64,000 bases of DNA, from positions 62,001 through 126,000 of the forward strand of contig NZ_NEHO01000004.1 in NCBI RefSeq assembly GCF_002113375.1, given 5' to 3'. A program made the translations under genes and the position numbers. Of the stretch, positions 19,242 to 27,021 are shown one piece after another (position 1 is the stretch's first letter; each line of letters opens with the position of its first letter). The notes beneath the pieces are model-generated. The model saw only the letters and a list, made by a program, of their open reading frames with translations. It did not search any database and was not told the origin of the DNA. This stretch comes from Pseudomonas sp. R37(2017). GTDB taxonomy: Bacteria > Pseudomonadota > Gammaproteobacteria > Pseudomonadales > Pseudomonadaceae.

Positions 19242-19255
19242 TAAGATATATCTTA
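19242..19255. promoter_or_regulatory. Palindromic operator candidate for the PadR gene
   Basis: TAAGATATATCTTA is a perfect 14-bp palindrome. Its AT-rich GATATATC core is the kind of site expected for PadR winged-helix dimers. It lies where the minus-strand promoter of the padR-like gene should be. Confidence 0.6.
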
Positions 19256-19713
19256 AGAGACTGGCAAGGCCTTCTGACCAACGGCAGCTCTCGAGCGAAG
19301 CATCAAGACCGTTCATCAGACCGGGAAAAAAGTGGCTATTACCAGGAGTCAAACAACAAAAATTAGTGTTAACTCTCTAATGTTGTGTTTTCGCCTATTG
19401 TTTGTTGGGCTTGTGGTATCGGTCTTACAGAAGTAACTTTGACAATATTTGATTATCATTGCTTGTAGTGCGCGGTTTGTAGTCTGTCTCTTACAGTCAA
19501 GCATTAACTTTTATAATGTTTCAGGTTTTTTCTTTCTGTGTCGATCGCACTTTGGCTACGCACTCGCAGGAACTTGCCTGCTTACTTGCCAGATCATTTG
19601 AACGATCATCTTTCGGCGTTGAAAGTTCAGCTGGGCAACTAGCTGCTCGTGACGGTTTTGCTCAGCTTGAACTTTCAATGAATCGATCCTTTTAAAAAGA
19701 CAGGTACTGAAAG
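19256..19713. other. AT-rich intergenic leader of the fimbrial operon
   Basis: About 460 bases without a gene, clearly richer in A/T than the flanks. Candidate promoter elements for the plus strand are TATAAT at 19512-19517, which lacks a good -35, and TTGACA near 19440. A long hairpin lies at 19619-19678. The minus-strand promoter of the PadR operon must lie at the left end. No small coding frame is convincing. Confidence 0.6.
19619..19678 (+). other. Long hairpin in the 5' leader of the major pilin gene
   Basis: TTGAAAGTTCAGCTG at 19619-19633 pairs with CAGCTTGAACTTTCAA at 19663-19678, with one bulged base and a ~30-base loop. It ends 35 bases before the pilin ATG. There is no T run, so it is more likely an RNA stability or regulatory element than a terminator. 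Confidence 0.55.
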
Positions 19714-20199
19714 ATGTTCAAGAAAATCGCGTTCGCTGCTCCTCTGGCTGTTCTGGCACTGAGTTCCTCGATGGCGTTTGCTGTGGAGCCGATTACAACC
19801 TCAATTAACGTAAGAGCATTTATCCCCACCTCTCTTTTCAATGCTGCGCCTCAAAACCCAAACTTTGGCCAAGATGAAGTCATGACTCAACTCGGTAGTG
19901 GCGATCTGTCGACGGTCGACGCCGTCTTCAACCTGAAGCACACAGATCCGAAAGGTGCCATCAATGCTCTGACGGAAGTTGATGTGGCGCTGTATAACGG
20001 TCGTGACAGCATTCCGCTGACCGTCACTATCGGCAGTGTCGTCGTGGACGAAAACACAAAGGAAATCGTGAACGAAACCGAGTCTGTGGCAGGTGTACAG
20101 CGTACCTTGAGGATCAAGGCCGCCACCCCGTCCGCCACTCAAACCGGTGACTATGCTGGCAGCTTCGCGGTGGTGTTCGAACCTGTCATGAAGCCTTGA
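19714..20199 (+). CDS. CS1-type (alpha) fimbrial major subunit
   Basis: A 161-residue pilin with a Sec signal peptide (MFKKIAFAAPLAVLALSSSMAFA) and a mature start VEPITTSINVRAFIPTSLF, the layout of CooA/CblA-type major pilins. The mature part is beta-rich and has no cysteines, as usual for this class, whose subunits are joined by donor-strand exchange in the alternate chaperone-usher pathway. It is the first gene of the operon, with AGGTACTGAAAG as ribosome site and a large hairpin in the leader. The sequence ends GDYAGSFAVVFEPVMKP, a motif also found in the minor pilin. Confidence 0.9.
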   Translation: MFKKIAFAAPLAVLALSSSMAFAVEPITTSINVRAFIPTSLFNAAPQNPNFGQDEVMTQLGSGDLSTVDAVFNLKHTDPKGAINALTEVDVALYNGRDSIPLTVTIGSVVVDENTKEIVNETESVAGVQRTLRIKAATPSATQTGDYAGSFAVVFEPVMKP

Positions 20200-20238
20200 T
20201 TGATCCAATGCTCTTATAAGGCGTTCTTTGTTAAACGT

Positions 20239-20271
20239 CTGCCAACCAGCCATGGAACGATGGCTGGTTGG
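20239..20271 (+). terminator. Hairpin between major pilin and usher genes
   Basis: CCAACCAGCCAT and ATGGCTGGTTGG pair almost perfectly around a short loop. There is no strong T run. It probably attenuates transcription or protects the pilin mRNA, giving more pilin than usher. Confidence 0.6.
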
Positions 20272-20305
20272 CGTCGGCTTGTTATGAAATCAGAGTATTC
20301 CGATC

Positions 20306-22828
20306 ATGTTCCCGATGACTCCCATCGCGGCAGCGTTCGCGCTTTTTTTGTGCGCGAGCGCATTGGCTGCGCCAACTAATAACGCCATTACTCCCCGAGG
20401 CTTACTTGCTCAAGCGAAAGGTTTGCCAGCAGACTTCGAAGAGCATTTTTTCGATGTGCCATTGGCTGTTCGGGTGGAACTTGATCAACAGCAATTGGGT
20501 GAGGCGATGATTGTATTATCTCGCGATGATCGAATTACCCTGCTCGAATTTACCGATGTTGGCGATAGCAGTATTTCTGCCAGTGAACGTGAGGTCTGGG
20601 CCGCTTACTTAAAGAAAGGCGTCACCCTCGGTGCGTGCGAAGGCAGTTGTCCAGAGCAGATGCTGGCCGTGCATTACAACCTGCAGAATTCATTGGTGTC
20701 GATTGCCACTGAAAACGCCGAGCGCAACACGGATGCCAAACGGTATTACGATTTGCCCGAAGGCGGCAGTACCGGCTTGATCGTGCGTAATCAGTTGAAC
20801 CTCAACGGTGGCCAGGAACAGGACCTCGGTGGGCGCTATGGCCTGGAAGCCAGCAGCAGCCTGGGCAACTGGACCCAAAGCGTGAATATGCAACTGGCCC
20901 GTTTGGGTGGCCCGGACGATAAGCTCTATCACTCGGTATACGAGCTTTTCACCCAGCGTGAACTCGAAGGCAGTTTCCTGCGCCTGGGCTACTTTACCCC
21001 CAACTCCGAAGGGTTGAGCCGTCAGCCGCGTTCGTTCGGCGCCAGCCCCGATACGGCGGCTGGCCTGATGTATGGCAGCTCCGACAGTCTGGCCATCAAC
21101 AGCCCCAAGCCCAGCGTTTACCCGATCTACGTCACCGCCAACCGTCAGGCTTCGGTGGAAATCTTTCGCAACGGCTTGCTGATCAATACCCAGCCGGTGG
21201 ATGCCGGTCTGCAAACTCTCGATACGCGCCCCTTGCCGGGCGGGATCTACGAAGTGGAGGTGCGCCTGATTGAAGACGGTCAGATCACTTCCACCACCCA
21301 AGAGCTGATATACAAACCCACCAACTGGCACAACCAGGACAGTCGCTGGCGTTACAACCTATTCGCTGGCCAGGAAAGCAAGTTGCTCAGCAATTGGGAC
21401 GAGCAGGCTTATGGCGACATGACCGCCGGCGCCGCCGTCAACTTCCTGCTGCACCCTCGGGTGATTCTCGGTGTGTCGGGTCGCCAGGTGCGAGACAAGA
21501 TGCAATATGGCACGTCGGTCGACTGGACCCTGGCGAACAACACCAGTCTGTTCGCCAACGTCTATGAGACTGAAGACCATGGCACCGGCATGGACCTGCA
21601 AGCGATGTACAACTATGGCGCCGGCAGTGTTTTCGCCACCCATAATCGTAGCTGGCTGGACACCACCAATACCTTCGAAACCCTGCCCGACGGCACGCGG
21701 GTGCGTCAGCGCAATGTGTTTGTCGGCCAGACCAGCAACTCGTCGTTATCGGTGAATCATCGGGTCAGCAGCCGAAGCTCGATCAACGGTCGCGTTTCCC
21801 ACAGCGATGGCAATGTCGAAGGTGTTGGCGTTGACCTCGGCTGGACCCAGCGCGGCAACCTGTTCGGCAGCGATGCCAACTGGCGCTTCTCGGTGTTCGA
21901 TCGCCCCGGCAGTTTCAGCAGTGGCGACAAACGTAACCGAGGTGTCGACCTGAGCGTCAGCCTGGCACTCGGCGGGCCGGGTGAGCAGTGGTCGGGTAGC
22001 GTTGGTTCTCGGACCTCCCGTGAGGGTGGCCGTGACAACAACGCCTCGCTGACCTATCGCAAGGACCTGCAAGACCATGTGCTGCAAAACGTATCGGCTA
22101 CGGCGATTACCGATACCTATGGCGTCGGTCTTACCGGCATGACGAGTTTCCGCAATGACGCCATCAATGGTGATGCCTTCGTTCAACGCTCCTCTTTCAA
22201 TGACAACCTCTCCGGCGGTTTGAACCTCGACAGCACAGTGGCCGTGGGTGGCCAAAGCATCGTCATGACCAGCCAGCATCATGGTTCAGGTGCCGGGATG
22301 ATTGTCGACGTCGAGTCCGATCTCGATGACATTGCCTTGCGCGCCGACGACTTGAGCGGCGGCAGTGCTAGCCTGCGACCGGGGCGCAATTTCATCCCGA
22401 TCACCGCCTACAAAAGCAGTTCGGTGAGCTTCGACTTCGAAGGTAACCATCCGCCGGCCGCGAGCATTCAGCCGCCACGTACGCGCTATCACTTGAACAA
22501 GGGGGGTGTTGACTACCGCAAGATCACCGTCAGCAAAACCCTGACTGTCCTTGGCCGTTTGATCGACTCCCAAGGCAAACCGCTCAAGGGCCATCACGTC
22601 ATCAACCACGCCAGCCGTGGGGTAAGTGAAGTGGACGGGTTCTTCTCCATGGAAATGAACGCCGGTTCACCGACTCTCGAAGTGCGCTACGGCGAGCAAC
22701 TGCTTTGTCAGTTCCGCCTGGACACCAGTCGTGGGCGAACTGAAAACAATGTGTTGATGATCGGCGATTTGCGGTGCACGCCCGATACGGTGGCAGACGC
22801 AAATTTCATGGCTCAGTCGGCGGGTTGA
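20306..22828 (+). CDS. TcfC/CooC/CblC-family outer-membrane usher
   Basis: An 840-residue usher that exports and assembles pilin subunits across the outer membrane. It has a signal peptide (residues 1-~21, ending ASALAAPT), an N-terminal periplasmic domain with a Cys pair (LGACEGSCPEQM), a central barrel with alternating beta strands, and a C-terminal domain (residues ~740-840) rich in short beta strands with QLLCQFRLD and GDLRCTP. It resembles the CS1/Cbl usher type more than FimD. It lies 106 bases after the pilin stop. That gap includes the inverted repeat CCAACCAGCCAT/ATGGCTGGTTGG (about 20239-20271), which could limit read-through from the pilin gene. Confidence 0.92.
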   Translation: MFPMTPIAAAFALFLCASALAAPTNNAITPRGLLAQAKGLPADFEEHFFDVPLAVRVELDQQQLGEAMIVLSRDDRITLLEFTDVGDSSISASEREVWAAYLKKGVTLGACEGSCPEQMLAVHYNLQNSLVSIATENAERNTDAKRYYDLPEGGSTGLIVRNQLNLNGGQEQDLGGRYGLEASSSLGNWTQSVNMQLARLGGPDDKLYHSVYELFTQRELEGSFLRLGYFTPNSEGLSRQPRSFGASPDTAAGLMYGSSDSLAINSPKPSVYPIYVTANRQASVEIFRNGLLINTQPVDAGLQTLDTRPLPGGIYEVEVRLIEDGQITSTTQELIYKPTNWHNQDSRWRYNLFAGQESKLLSNWDEQAYGDMTAGAAVNFLLHPRVILGVSGRQVRDKMQYGTSVDWTLANNTSLFANVYETEDHGTGMDLQAMYNYGAGSVFATHNRSWLDTTNTFETLPDGTRVRQRNVFVGQTSNSSLSVNHRVSSRSSINGRVSHSDGNVEGVGVDLGWTQRGNLFGSDANWRFSVFDRPGSFSSGDKRNRGVDLSVSLALGGPGEQWSGSVGSRTSREGGRDNNASLTYRKDLQDHVLQNVSATAITDTYGVGLTGMTSFRNDAINGDAFVQRSSFNDNLSGGLNLDSTVAVGGQSIVMTSQHHGSGAGMIVDVESDLDDIALRADDLSGGSASLRPGRNFIPITAYKSSSVSFDFEGNHPPAASIQPPRTRYHLNKGGVDYRKITVSKTLTVLGRLIDSQGKPLKGHHVINHASRGVSEVDGFFSMEMNAGSPTLEVRYGEQLLCQFRLDTSRGRTENNVLMIGDLRCTPDTVADANFMAQSAG

Positions 22829-22867
22829 TGACCGCTTTGAAGTGATTGATTTGCGAGGGATAGGACT

Positions 22868-23608
22868 ATGAAGCGTTTGTTGGCAGTGTTTGGTTTTTGC
22901 GTATTCACCACGTCGGCCCATGCCGCTCCGAATATTAATATCGGCAGCGTGTATGACTATCTGGACGGGGATAAGAGTACTTTTTTGAAGCGGGTATTCA
23001 ATGGTGGGGACAGCACCGCGTTCGTCAAGGTCAACATTCTCGAAATCCTCTATGACGCCGATGGCACCTTGCGGGAAGTGCCGGTAAAGACCCAGGTCGA
23101 TACCGATGCTCGTGATGGTTTGATGGCCAGCCCGGCTCGGCTGATTGTCCCCGCTAATGGCATGCAGGGTACACGCCTCTTGTTCATGGGGGAGCGCGAC
23201 AGAGAGCGGTATTTCAGAGTGCGTTTCGTGCCAGTAGTGCCCGAAAAGGAAGACGAGTTTGCGGTCTCTGGCGAAGAGCGAGAGGACTATAAGAAGAACC
23301 TGTCTGCCGGGGTCACCATACTGGCCGGTTACGGTGCAGTGTTCTTTGTTCGCCCCAAGGAAACGCGCTTCGATAGTGTGATCGAGAACGGAGCGGGGAA
23401 TTATCTCATCCGCAACAACGGCAATAGCGTGGTGATCGTCGACGAGTTCAAGGATTGTTCAGTCAAGAACGAGTTGGACTGTCTGCCCGCCACCAAGCAT
23501 CACGTTCTTGCCGGTCGGACTTTCCAGTTCGAAAAACAGGTTGGCCGTGAATATCGTTTCACAGTGATTGAAGGCGACGCGACTAAAAAACTGGAAGTGA
23601 GAGGGTAG
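22868..23608 (+). CDS. CS1-type fimbrial periplasmic chaperone (CblB/CooB-like)
   Basis: A 246-residue protein with a signal peptide (MKRLLAVFGFCVFTTSAHA). It has two Ig-like halves. The first carries the conserved SPARLIVPANGMQGTRLLFMG block used to hold subunits, the second GVTILAGYGAVFFVRP and YLIRNNGNSVVIVDEFKDC. It should keep pilin subunits folded in the periplasm and hand them to the usher just upstream. A Cys pair in the C-terminal half (FKDCSVKNELDCLP) is likely disulfide-bonded. Ribosome site GAGGGATAGGAC precedes the ATG. Confidence 0.9.
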   Translation: MKRLLAVFGFCVFTTSAHAAPNINIGSVYDYLDGDKSTFLKRVFNGGDSTAFVKVNILEILYDADGTLREVPVKTQVDTDARDGLMASPARLIVPANGMQGTRLLFMGERDRERYFRVRFVPVVPEKEDEFAVSGEEREDYKKNLSAGVTILAGYGAVFFVRPKETRFDSVIENGAGNYLIRNNGNSVVIVDEFKDCSVKNELDCLPATKHHVLAGRTFQFEKQVGREYRFTVIEGDATKKLEVRG

Positions 23609-23612
23609 TGCC

Positions 23613-23720
23613 ATGGACTGTAAACCAATCGAGTCCGAGCCATTTCAAGTCTTGCTTCTGACAGGCGTAGCGGTTTTCGTAATTTTCGAAGTGCAGGCAA
23701 CGGGTCATCACTATGTTTAG
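23613..23720 (+). CDS. Possible 35-residue leader ORF between chaperone and minor pilin
   Basis: An ATG five bases after the chaperone stop, preceded by GAGAGGG at good spacing, opens a 35-codon frame. It has a hydrophobic stretch (PFQVLLLTGVAVFVIFEVQA) and ends at a TAG that overlaps the start of the minor pilin gene by eight bases. It could serve as a coupling frame that delivers ribosomes to the minor pilin. Whether it is translated is unknown. Confidence 0.35.
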   Translation: MDCKPIESEPFQVLLLTGVAVFVIFEVQATGHHYV

Positions 23721-24201
23721 AAAATTATTAGCGAAGACTTTATTAGTGTTTCTGGTGCTGAACGGCAAGTACGCATTTGCGGTGGTAGAGCGCGAAACCT
23801 TTGAAGTGTCGGTCACTATCCCGAGCGCTGATTTTTACGTGCTGCCCGTGGACCCTGAATGGCTGGGTCGTGAACAGAAACTGGATTGGATTCAGTCGTC
23901 TGAGGACTTGAGCCGGCTGCGTAAAAGTTTCGATGTCAAAAACACTAATGGCTCAATCCTCGCCCGTTTATCTACGGAGCCTTATTTAAGCAATGGCAGG
24001 GAGAATGACAACATCGCACTGGATGTGAGTTTCAACAGGAAAAAACTCACGGTGGATAACGCAGAAGTTGTCTCGGAAGTAGACGGGAAAGCAGGTAGGC
24101 GGGTGTGGTTGGACATCGCTGCAGTCAAGCCGCAAGACGGCTTCAAGCCCGGTGAATATTACGGCAGTGTGCATATGATTTTTGAGGCCATCGCTCCTTG
24201 A
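23713..24201 (+). CDS. CS1-type fimbrial minor subunit
   Basis: A 162-residue secreted protein (signal peptide MFRKLLAKTLLVFLVLNGKYAFA) of the same overall design as the major pilin at 19714: similar length, no cysteines in the mature part, and the ending KPGEYYGSVHMIFEAIAP parallel to GDYAGSFAVVFEP. It is probably a minor or adaptor pilin. No clear ribosome site precedes it, consistent with translational coupling to the small frame above. A frameshifted copy of its last ~80 bases is found again at 25564-25646. Confidence 0.82.
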   Translation: MFRKLLAKTLLVFLVLNGKYAFAVVERETFEVSVTIPSADFYVLPVDPEWLGREQKLDWIQSSEDLSRLRKSFDVKNTNGSILARLSTEPYLSNGRENDNIALDVSFNRKKLTVDNAEVVSEVDGKAGRRVWLDIAAVKPQDGFKPGEYYGSVHMIFEAIAP

Positions 24202-24262
24202 TCTCGTTTGGGGCAATAGGTGGCGGGTATTCCGTAATGTTGGAATTTCAGGTTGATTCAAA

Positions 24263-25519
24263 ATGAAGTTATTTTTTTCGCTAAGAACGATGGCTGTGTG
24301 CTCGCTTGCGGCAGGTTTACTGGCCGGTCTGCATGCGCCCTCCGTCGGCGCGGTGGAGCAGGAAATAACCGCGAAGTTTGTGCCTGACCCGGCAAATCCC
24401 TTGGTCAACAAGTTTGTCAACACAACCCCGCAAACTGGCGTATGTCCGAACTATATATCCGGCACCTGTGCGCGATTAGGCATCTTCAGTTTGCGGGTGC
24501 CCGGGCTGCAATTTAAATCGACGCAGCCAATTCCGGCCGGGCATACCGATCCCCGACAGGGCGCGACCTTCAGCGTGCCATCGAGCTGGCGCTCAGTGGA
24601 CGTCGTCCATAGTCGCACAGGTGAGCGAGAGACTGTTGAGATACGAATTGCTGGGATCGGTGGAACCTGGGCTCTCGCCAGGCCACCGGGCGTCAGTGCC
24701 TGGACCCCACCGGGAGGCACCCGTTGGCGTGAGCCATGGACAAGACCACCGGCCCCTTGTACCGGTCTTGACATAAATGTTGCAGGGACTTTTTTCGCGT
24801 TTTTCTTTTGGCTCATTCCTGAAGGCGCGGGGGCCTGCGGCCTGGTGCCGACTATGGATATCCCCTGGTTCGATCACCGCGAAGTCGAATACGTCTACGA
24901 ACTCAGGACCCCCAACCCTCTGGGCATGTCTTCGGGGCAATATCAGGGTTCATTGACCTATACCGCAGGCCCCGGTGGTGATTTCGACATGGGCGATGTC
25001 ATGTTGCCAAACGACTCGGTCATCACGCTCAATTTCATCCTGGATGTCCAGCATTCGCTGAAGGTCGAAATCCCGCCGGGGGGTAACCGAATCGAATTAC
25101 TGCCTCAAGGTGGTTGGCAGGCCTGGTTGAATCATGGACGCAAGCCGGTGCGCCTGTTTCGCGATCAGACGTTCAACTTATCGTCCTCGTCGCGTTTCAA
25201 GATGCAGCTGGAATGCCAGTACCCCCTTGGCAATACCTGTGCATTACGCGATACGGCCTCAACTGATCTTGTGCCCTTGAATACCAGCGTGAGTTTACCC
25301 GGCGGACTGACGGATGCGGCGGGACAGCCGGTTCAGCGCCGTCCGCTGCAACTCGATGGTAGCGGTACCGAGTTGTTTCAGCCTGGCTTTTATGTCGAAC
25401 GCAAGCCTGGAACCCTGCACTTTGAAGTCTCCAGGGAGCACGTCGAACAGCTATTACACCCGGGTGTTTCCAAAACCTATGCGGGGAGTGTCACGGTGAT
25501 CTGGGATTCGGAAGTTTGA
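24263..25519 (+). CDS. CfaE/CblD-like fimbrial tip adhesin, copy 1
   Basis: A 418-residue secreted protein (signal peptide ending SVGAVEQ). Six or more cysteines fall in pairs (VCPNYISGTC, CTGLD...ACG, LECQYPLGNTC), the two-domain adhesin-pilin pattern of CS1-family tip proteins. The N-terminal ~215 residues would be the receptor-binding domain. The rest, from YVYELRTPNPLG on, would be the pilin-like domain, ending AGSVTVIWDSEV with the same terminal strand as the pilins. The ligand is unknown. It is 62 bases after the minor pilin. Confidence 0.82.
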   Translation: MKLFFSLRTMAVCSLAAGLLAGLHAPSVGAVEQEITAKFVPDPANPLVNKFVNTTPQTGVCPNYISGTCARLGIFSLRVPGLQFKSTQPIPAGHTDPRQGATFSVPSSWRSVDVVHSRTGERETVEIRIAGIGGTWALARPPGVSAWTPPGGTRWREPWTRPPAPCTGLDINVAGTFFAFFFWLIPEGAGACGLVPTMDIPWFDHREVEYVYELRTPNPLGMSSGQYQGSLTYTAGPGGDFDMGDVMLPNDSVITLNFILDVQHSLKVEIPPGGNRIELLPQGGWQAWLNHGRKPVRLFRDQTFNLSSSSRFKMQLECQYPLGNTCALRDTASTDLVPLNTSVSLPGGLTDAAGQPVQRRPLQLDGSGTELFQPGFYVERKPGTLHFEVSREHVEQLLHPGVSKTYAGSVTVIWDSEV

Positions 25520-25563
25520 AGTTCCCTGCTGAAAGGCTCCGATGGACTCTTCAGTGGAGGGGC

Positions 25564-25646
25564 TGCGGTCAAGCCGCAAGACGGCCGCTAGTCCCGGTGA
25601 ATATTACGACAGTGTGCATATGATTTTTGAGGCCATCGCTCCTTGA
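25564..25646 (+). pseudogene. Duplicated, frameshifted tail of the minor pilin gene
   Basis: The sequence from GTCAAGCCGCAAGACGG to the stop repeats 24120-24201 of the minor pilin at an offset of 1444-1445 bases. A one-base insertion and an in-frame TAG break the frame, and no start is present. It is the left scar of the tandem duplication that produced the second adhesin. Confidence 0.85.
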
Positions 25647-25707
25647 TATCGTTTGGGGCAATAGGTGGTGGGTATTCCGTAATGTTGGAATTTCAGGTTG
25701 ATTCACA

Positions 25708-26967
25708 ATGAAGTTTTTTTATTCGCTAAGAACAATGGCTATATGCTCGCTTGCGGCAGGCTTGCTGGCCAGCCTGCATGCGCCCTCCGTCGGCGCGGTG
25801 GAACAGCAAATAACTGCGAAGTTTGTGCCTGACCCGGTAAATCCCTTGGTCAACAAATTTGTTAATACAACCCCGCAAAGTGGTGTATGTCCAAATCATG
25901 TACCCAGCACCTGTGCGCGATTAGGCATTTTCAGTCTGCGGGTACCCGGCCTGCAATTCCGTTCTACTCAACCCATTCCGGCTGGGCATGCTGATCCCAG
26001 GCAGGGGGCTACCTACAGCGTACCGTCAAGCTGGCGACCACTGGAGGTTATCCACAGTCGTACAGGAGAGCGAGAGACTGTTGAGATGCGAGTCGCCGGA
26101 ATTGGCGGTACCTGGTACCTGGAGAGGCCACCGGGAGTGAGTGCCTGGACACCGCCGGGGGGCGGCTATTGGCGCAATCCATGGACAAGACCACCGGCCC
26201 CCTGTACCGGTCTCGACATAAACCTCGCCGGGGTCGCTCACGCGTATTTCTTTTGGCTCTTTCCTGAAGGCGCGGGGGCTTGCGGCGTAGTGCCCACTCT
26301 GGATATTCCGTGGTTCCAACACCGCGCAGTCGAATACGTCTACGAACTCAGGACCCCCAACCCTCTGGGCATGTCTTCGGGGCAATATCAGGGTTCATTG
26401 ACCTATACCGCAGGCCCCGGTGGTGATTTCGACATGGGCGATGTCATGTTGCCAAACGACTCGGTCATCACGCTCAATTTCACCCTTGATGTCCAGCATT
26501 CGCTGAAGGTCGAAATCCCGCCGGGGGGTAACCGAATCGAATTGTTGCCTCAAGGCGGTTGGCAGGCCTGGTTGAATCACGGACGCAAGCCCGTGCGCCT
26601 GTTTCGCGATCAGACGTTCAACGTATCGTCCTCGTCGCGCTTCAAGATGCAGCTGGAATGCCAGTACCCCCTTGGCAATACCTGCGCATTACGCGATACG
26701 GCCTCAGCTGATCTTGTGCCCTTGAATACCAGCGTGAGTTTACCCGGCGGACTGACGGATGCGGCGGGACAGCCGGTTCAGCGCCGTCCGCTGCAACTCG
26801 ATGGTAGCGGTACCGAGTTGTTTCAGCCCGGTTTTTATGTCGATCGCAAGCCCGGAACCCTGCACTTTGAAGTCGCCAGGGAACACGTCGAACAGATGTT
26901 GCGCCCAGGTGTTTCCAAAACCTATGCGGGGAGTGTCACGGTGATCTGGGATTCGGAAGTGGGTTGA
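25708..26967 (+). CDS. CfaE/CblD-like fimbrial tip adhesin, copy 2
   Basis: A 419-residue paralogue of the gene just upstream, with the same signal peptide, the same cysteine positions and the same 5' non-coding stretch. Residues from YVYELRTPNPLG to the end are almost identical to copy 1. The N-terminal half carries clusters of changes (for example ERPPGVSAWTPPGGGYWRNP versus ARPPGVSAWTPPGGTRWREP, and AGVAHAYFFWLF versus AGTFFAFFFWLI). The two may give the fimbria alternative receptor-binding tips. It is the last gene of the fimbrial operon and is followed by a terminator shared with the convergent toxin gene. Confidence 0.82.
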   Translation: MKFFYSLRTMAICSLAAGLLASLHAPSVGAVEQQITAKFVPDPVNPLVNKFVNTTPQSGVCPNHVPSTCARLGIFSLRVPGLQFRSTQPIPAGHADPRQGATYSVPSSWRPLEVIHSRTGERETVEMRVAGIGGTWYLERPPGVSAWTPPGGGYWRNPWTRPPAPCTGLDINLAGVAHAYFFWLFPEGAGACGVVPTLDIPWFQHRAVEYVYELRTPNPLGMSSGQYQGSLTYTAGPGGDFDMGDVMLPNDSVITLNFTLDVQHSLKVEIPPGGNRIELLPQGGWQAWLNHGRKPVRLFRDQTFNVSSSSRFKMQLECQYPLGNTCALRDTASADLVPLNTSVSLPGGLTDAAGQPVQRRPLQLDGSGTELFQPGFYVDRKPGTLHFEVAREHVEQMLRPGVSKTYAGSVTVIWDSEVG

Positions 26968-26974
26968 AGGGCTC

Positions 26975-27002
26975 CCTGAAGGCTCCGAAGGGGCCTTCAG
27001 GG
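26975..27002. terminator. Bidirectional terminator between fimbrial operon and toxin gene
   Basis: CCTGAAGGC at 26975 pairs with GCCTTCAGG ending at 27001. It lies between two convergent genes. The following T run is poor. A degenerate version of the same stem follows adhesin copy 1. Confidence 0.65.
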
Positions 27003-27021
27003 GCTTTGCTGACTATCTGCG

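Larger units (their letters stand above)
24119..26967 (+). repeat. Tandem duplication of about 1.45 kb
   Basis: The unit 24119-25519 recurs at 25563-26967. It covers the minor-pilin tail, the 62-base spacer and the whole adhesin gene. The start-to-start distance is 1445 bases. Confidence 0.9.
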
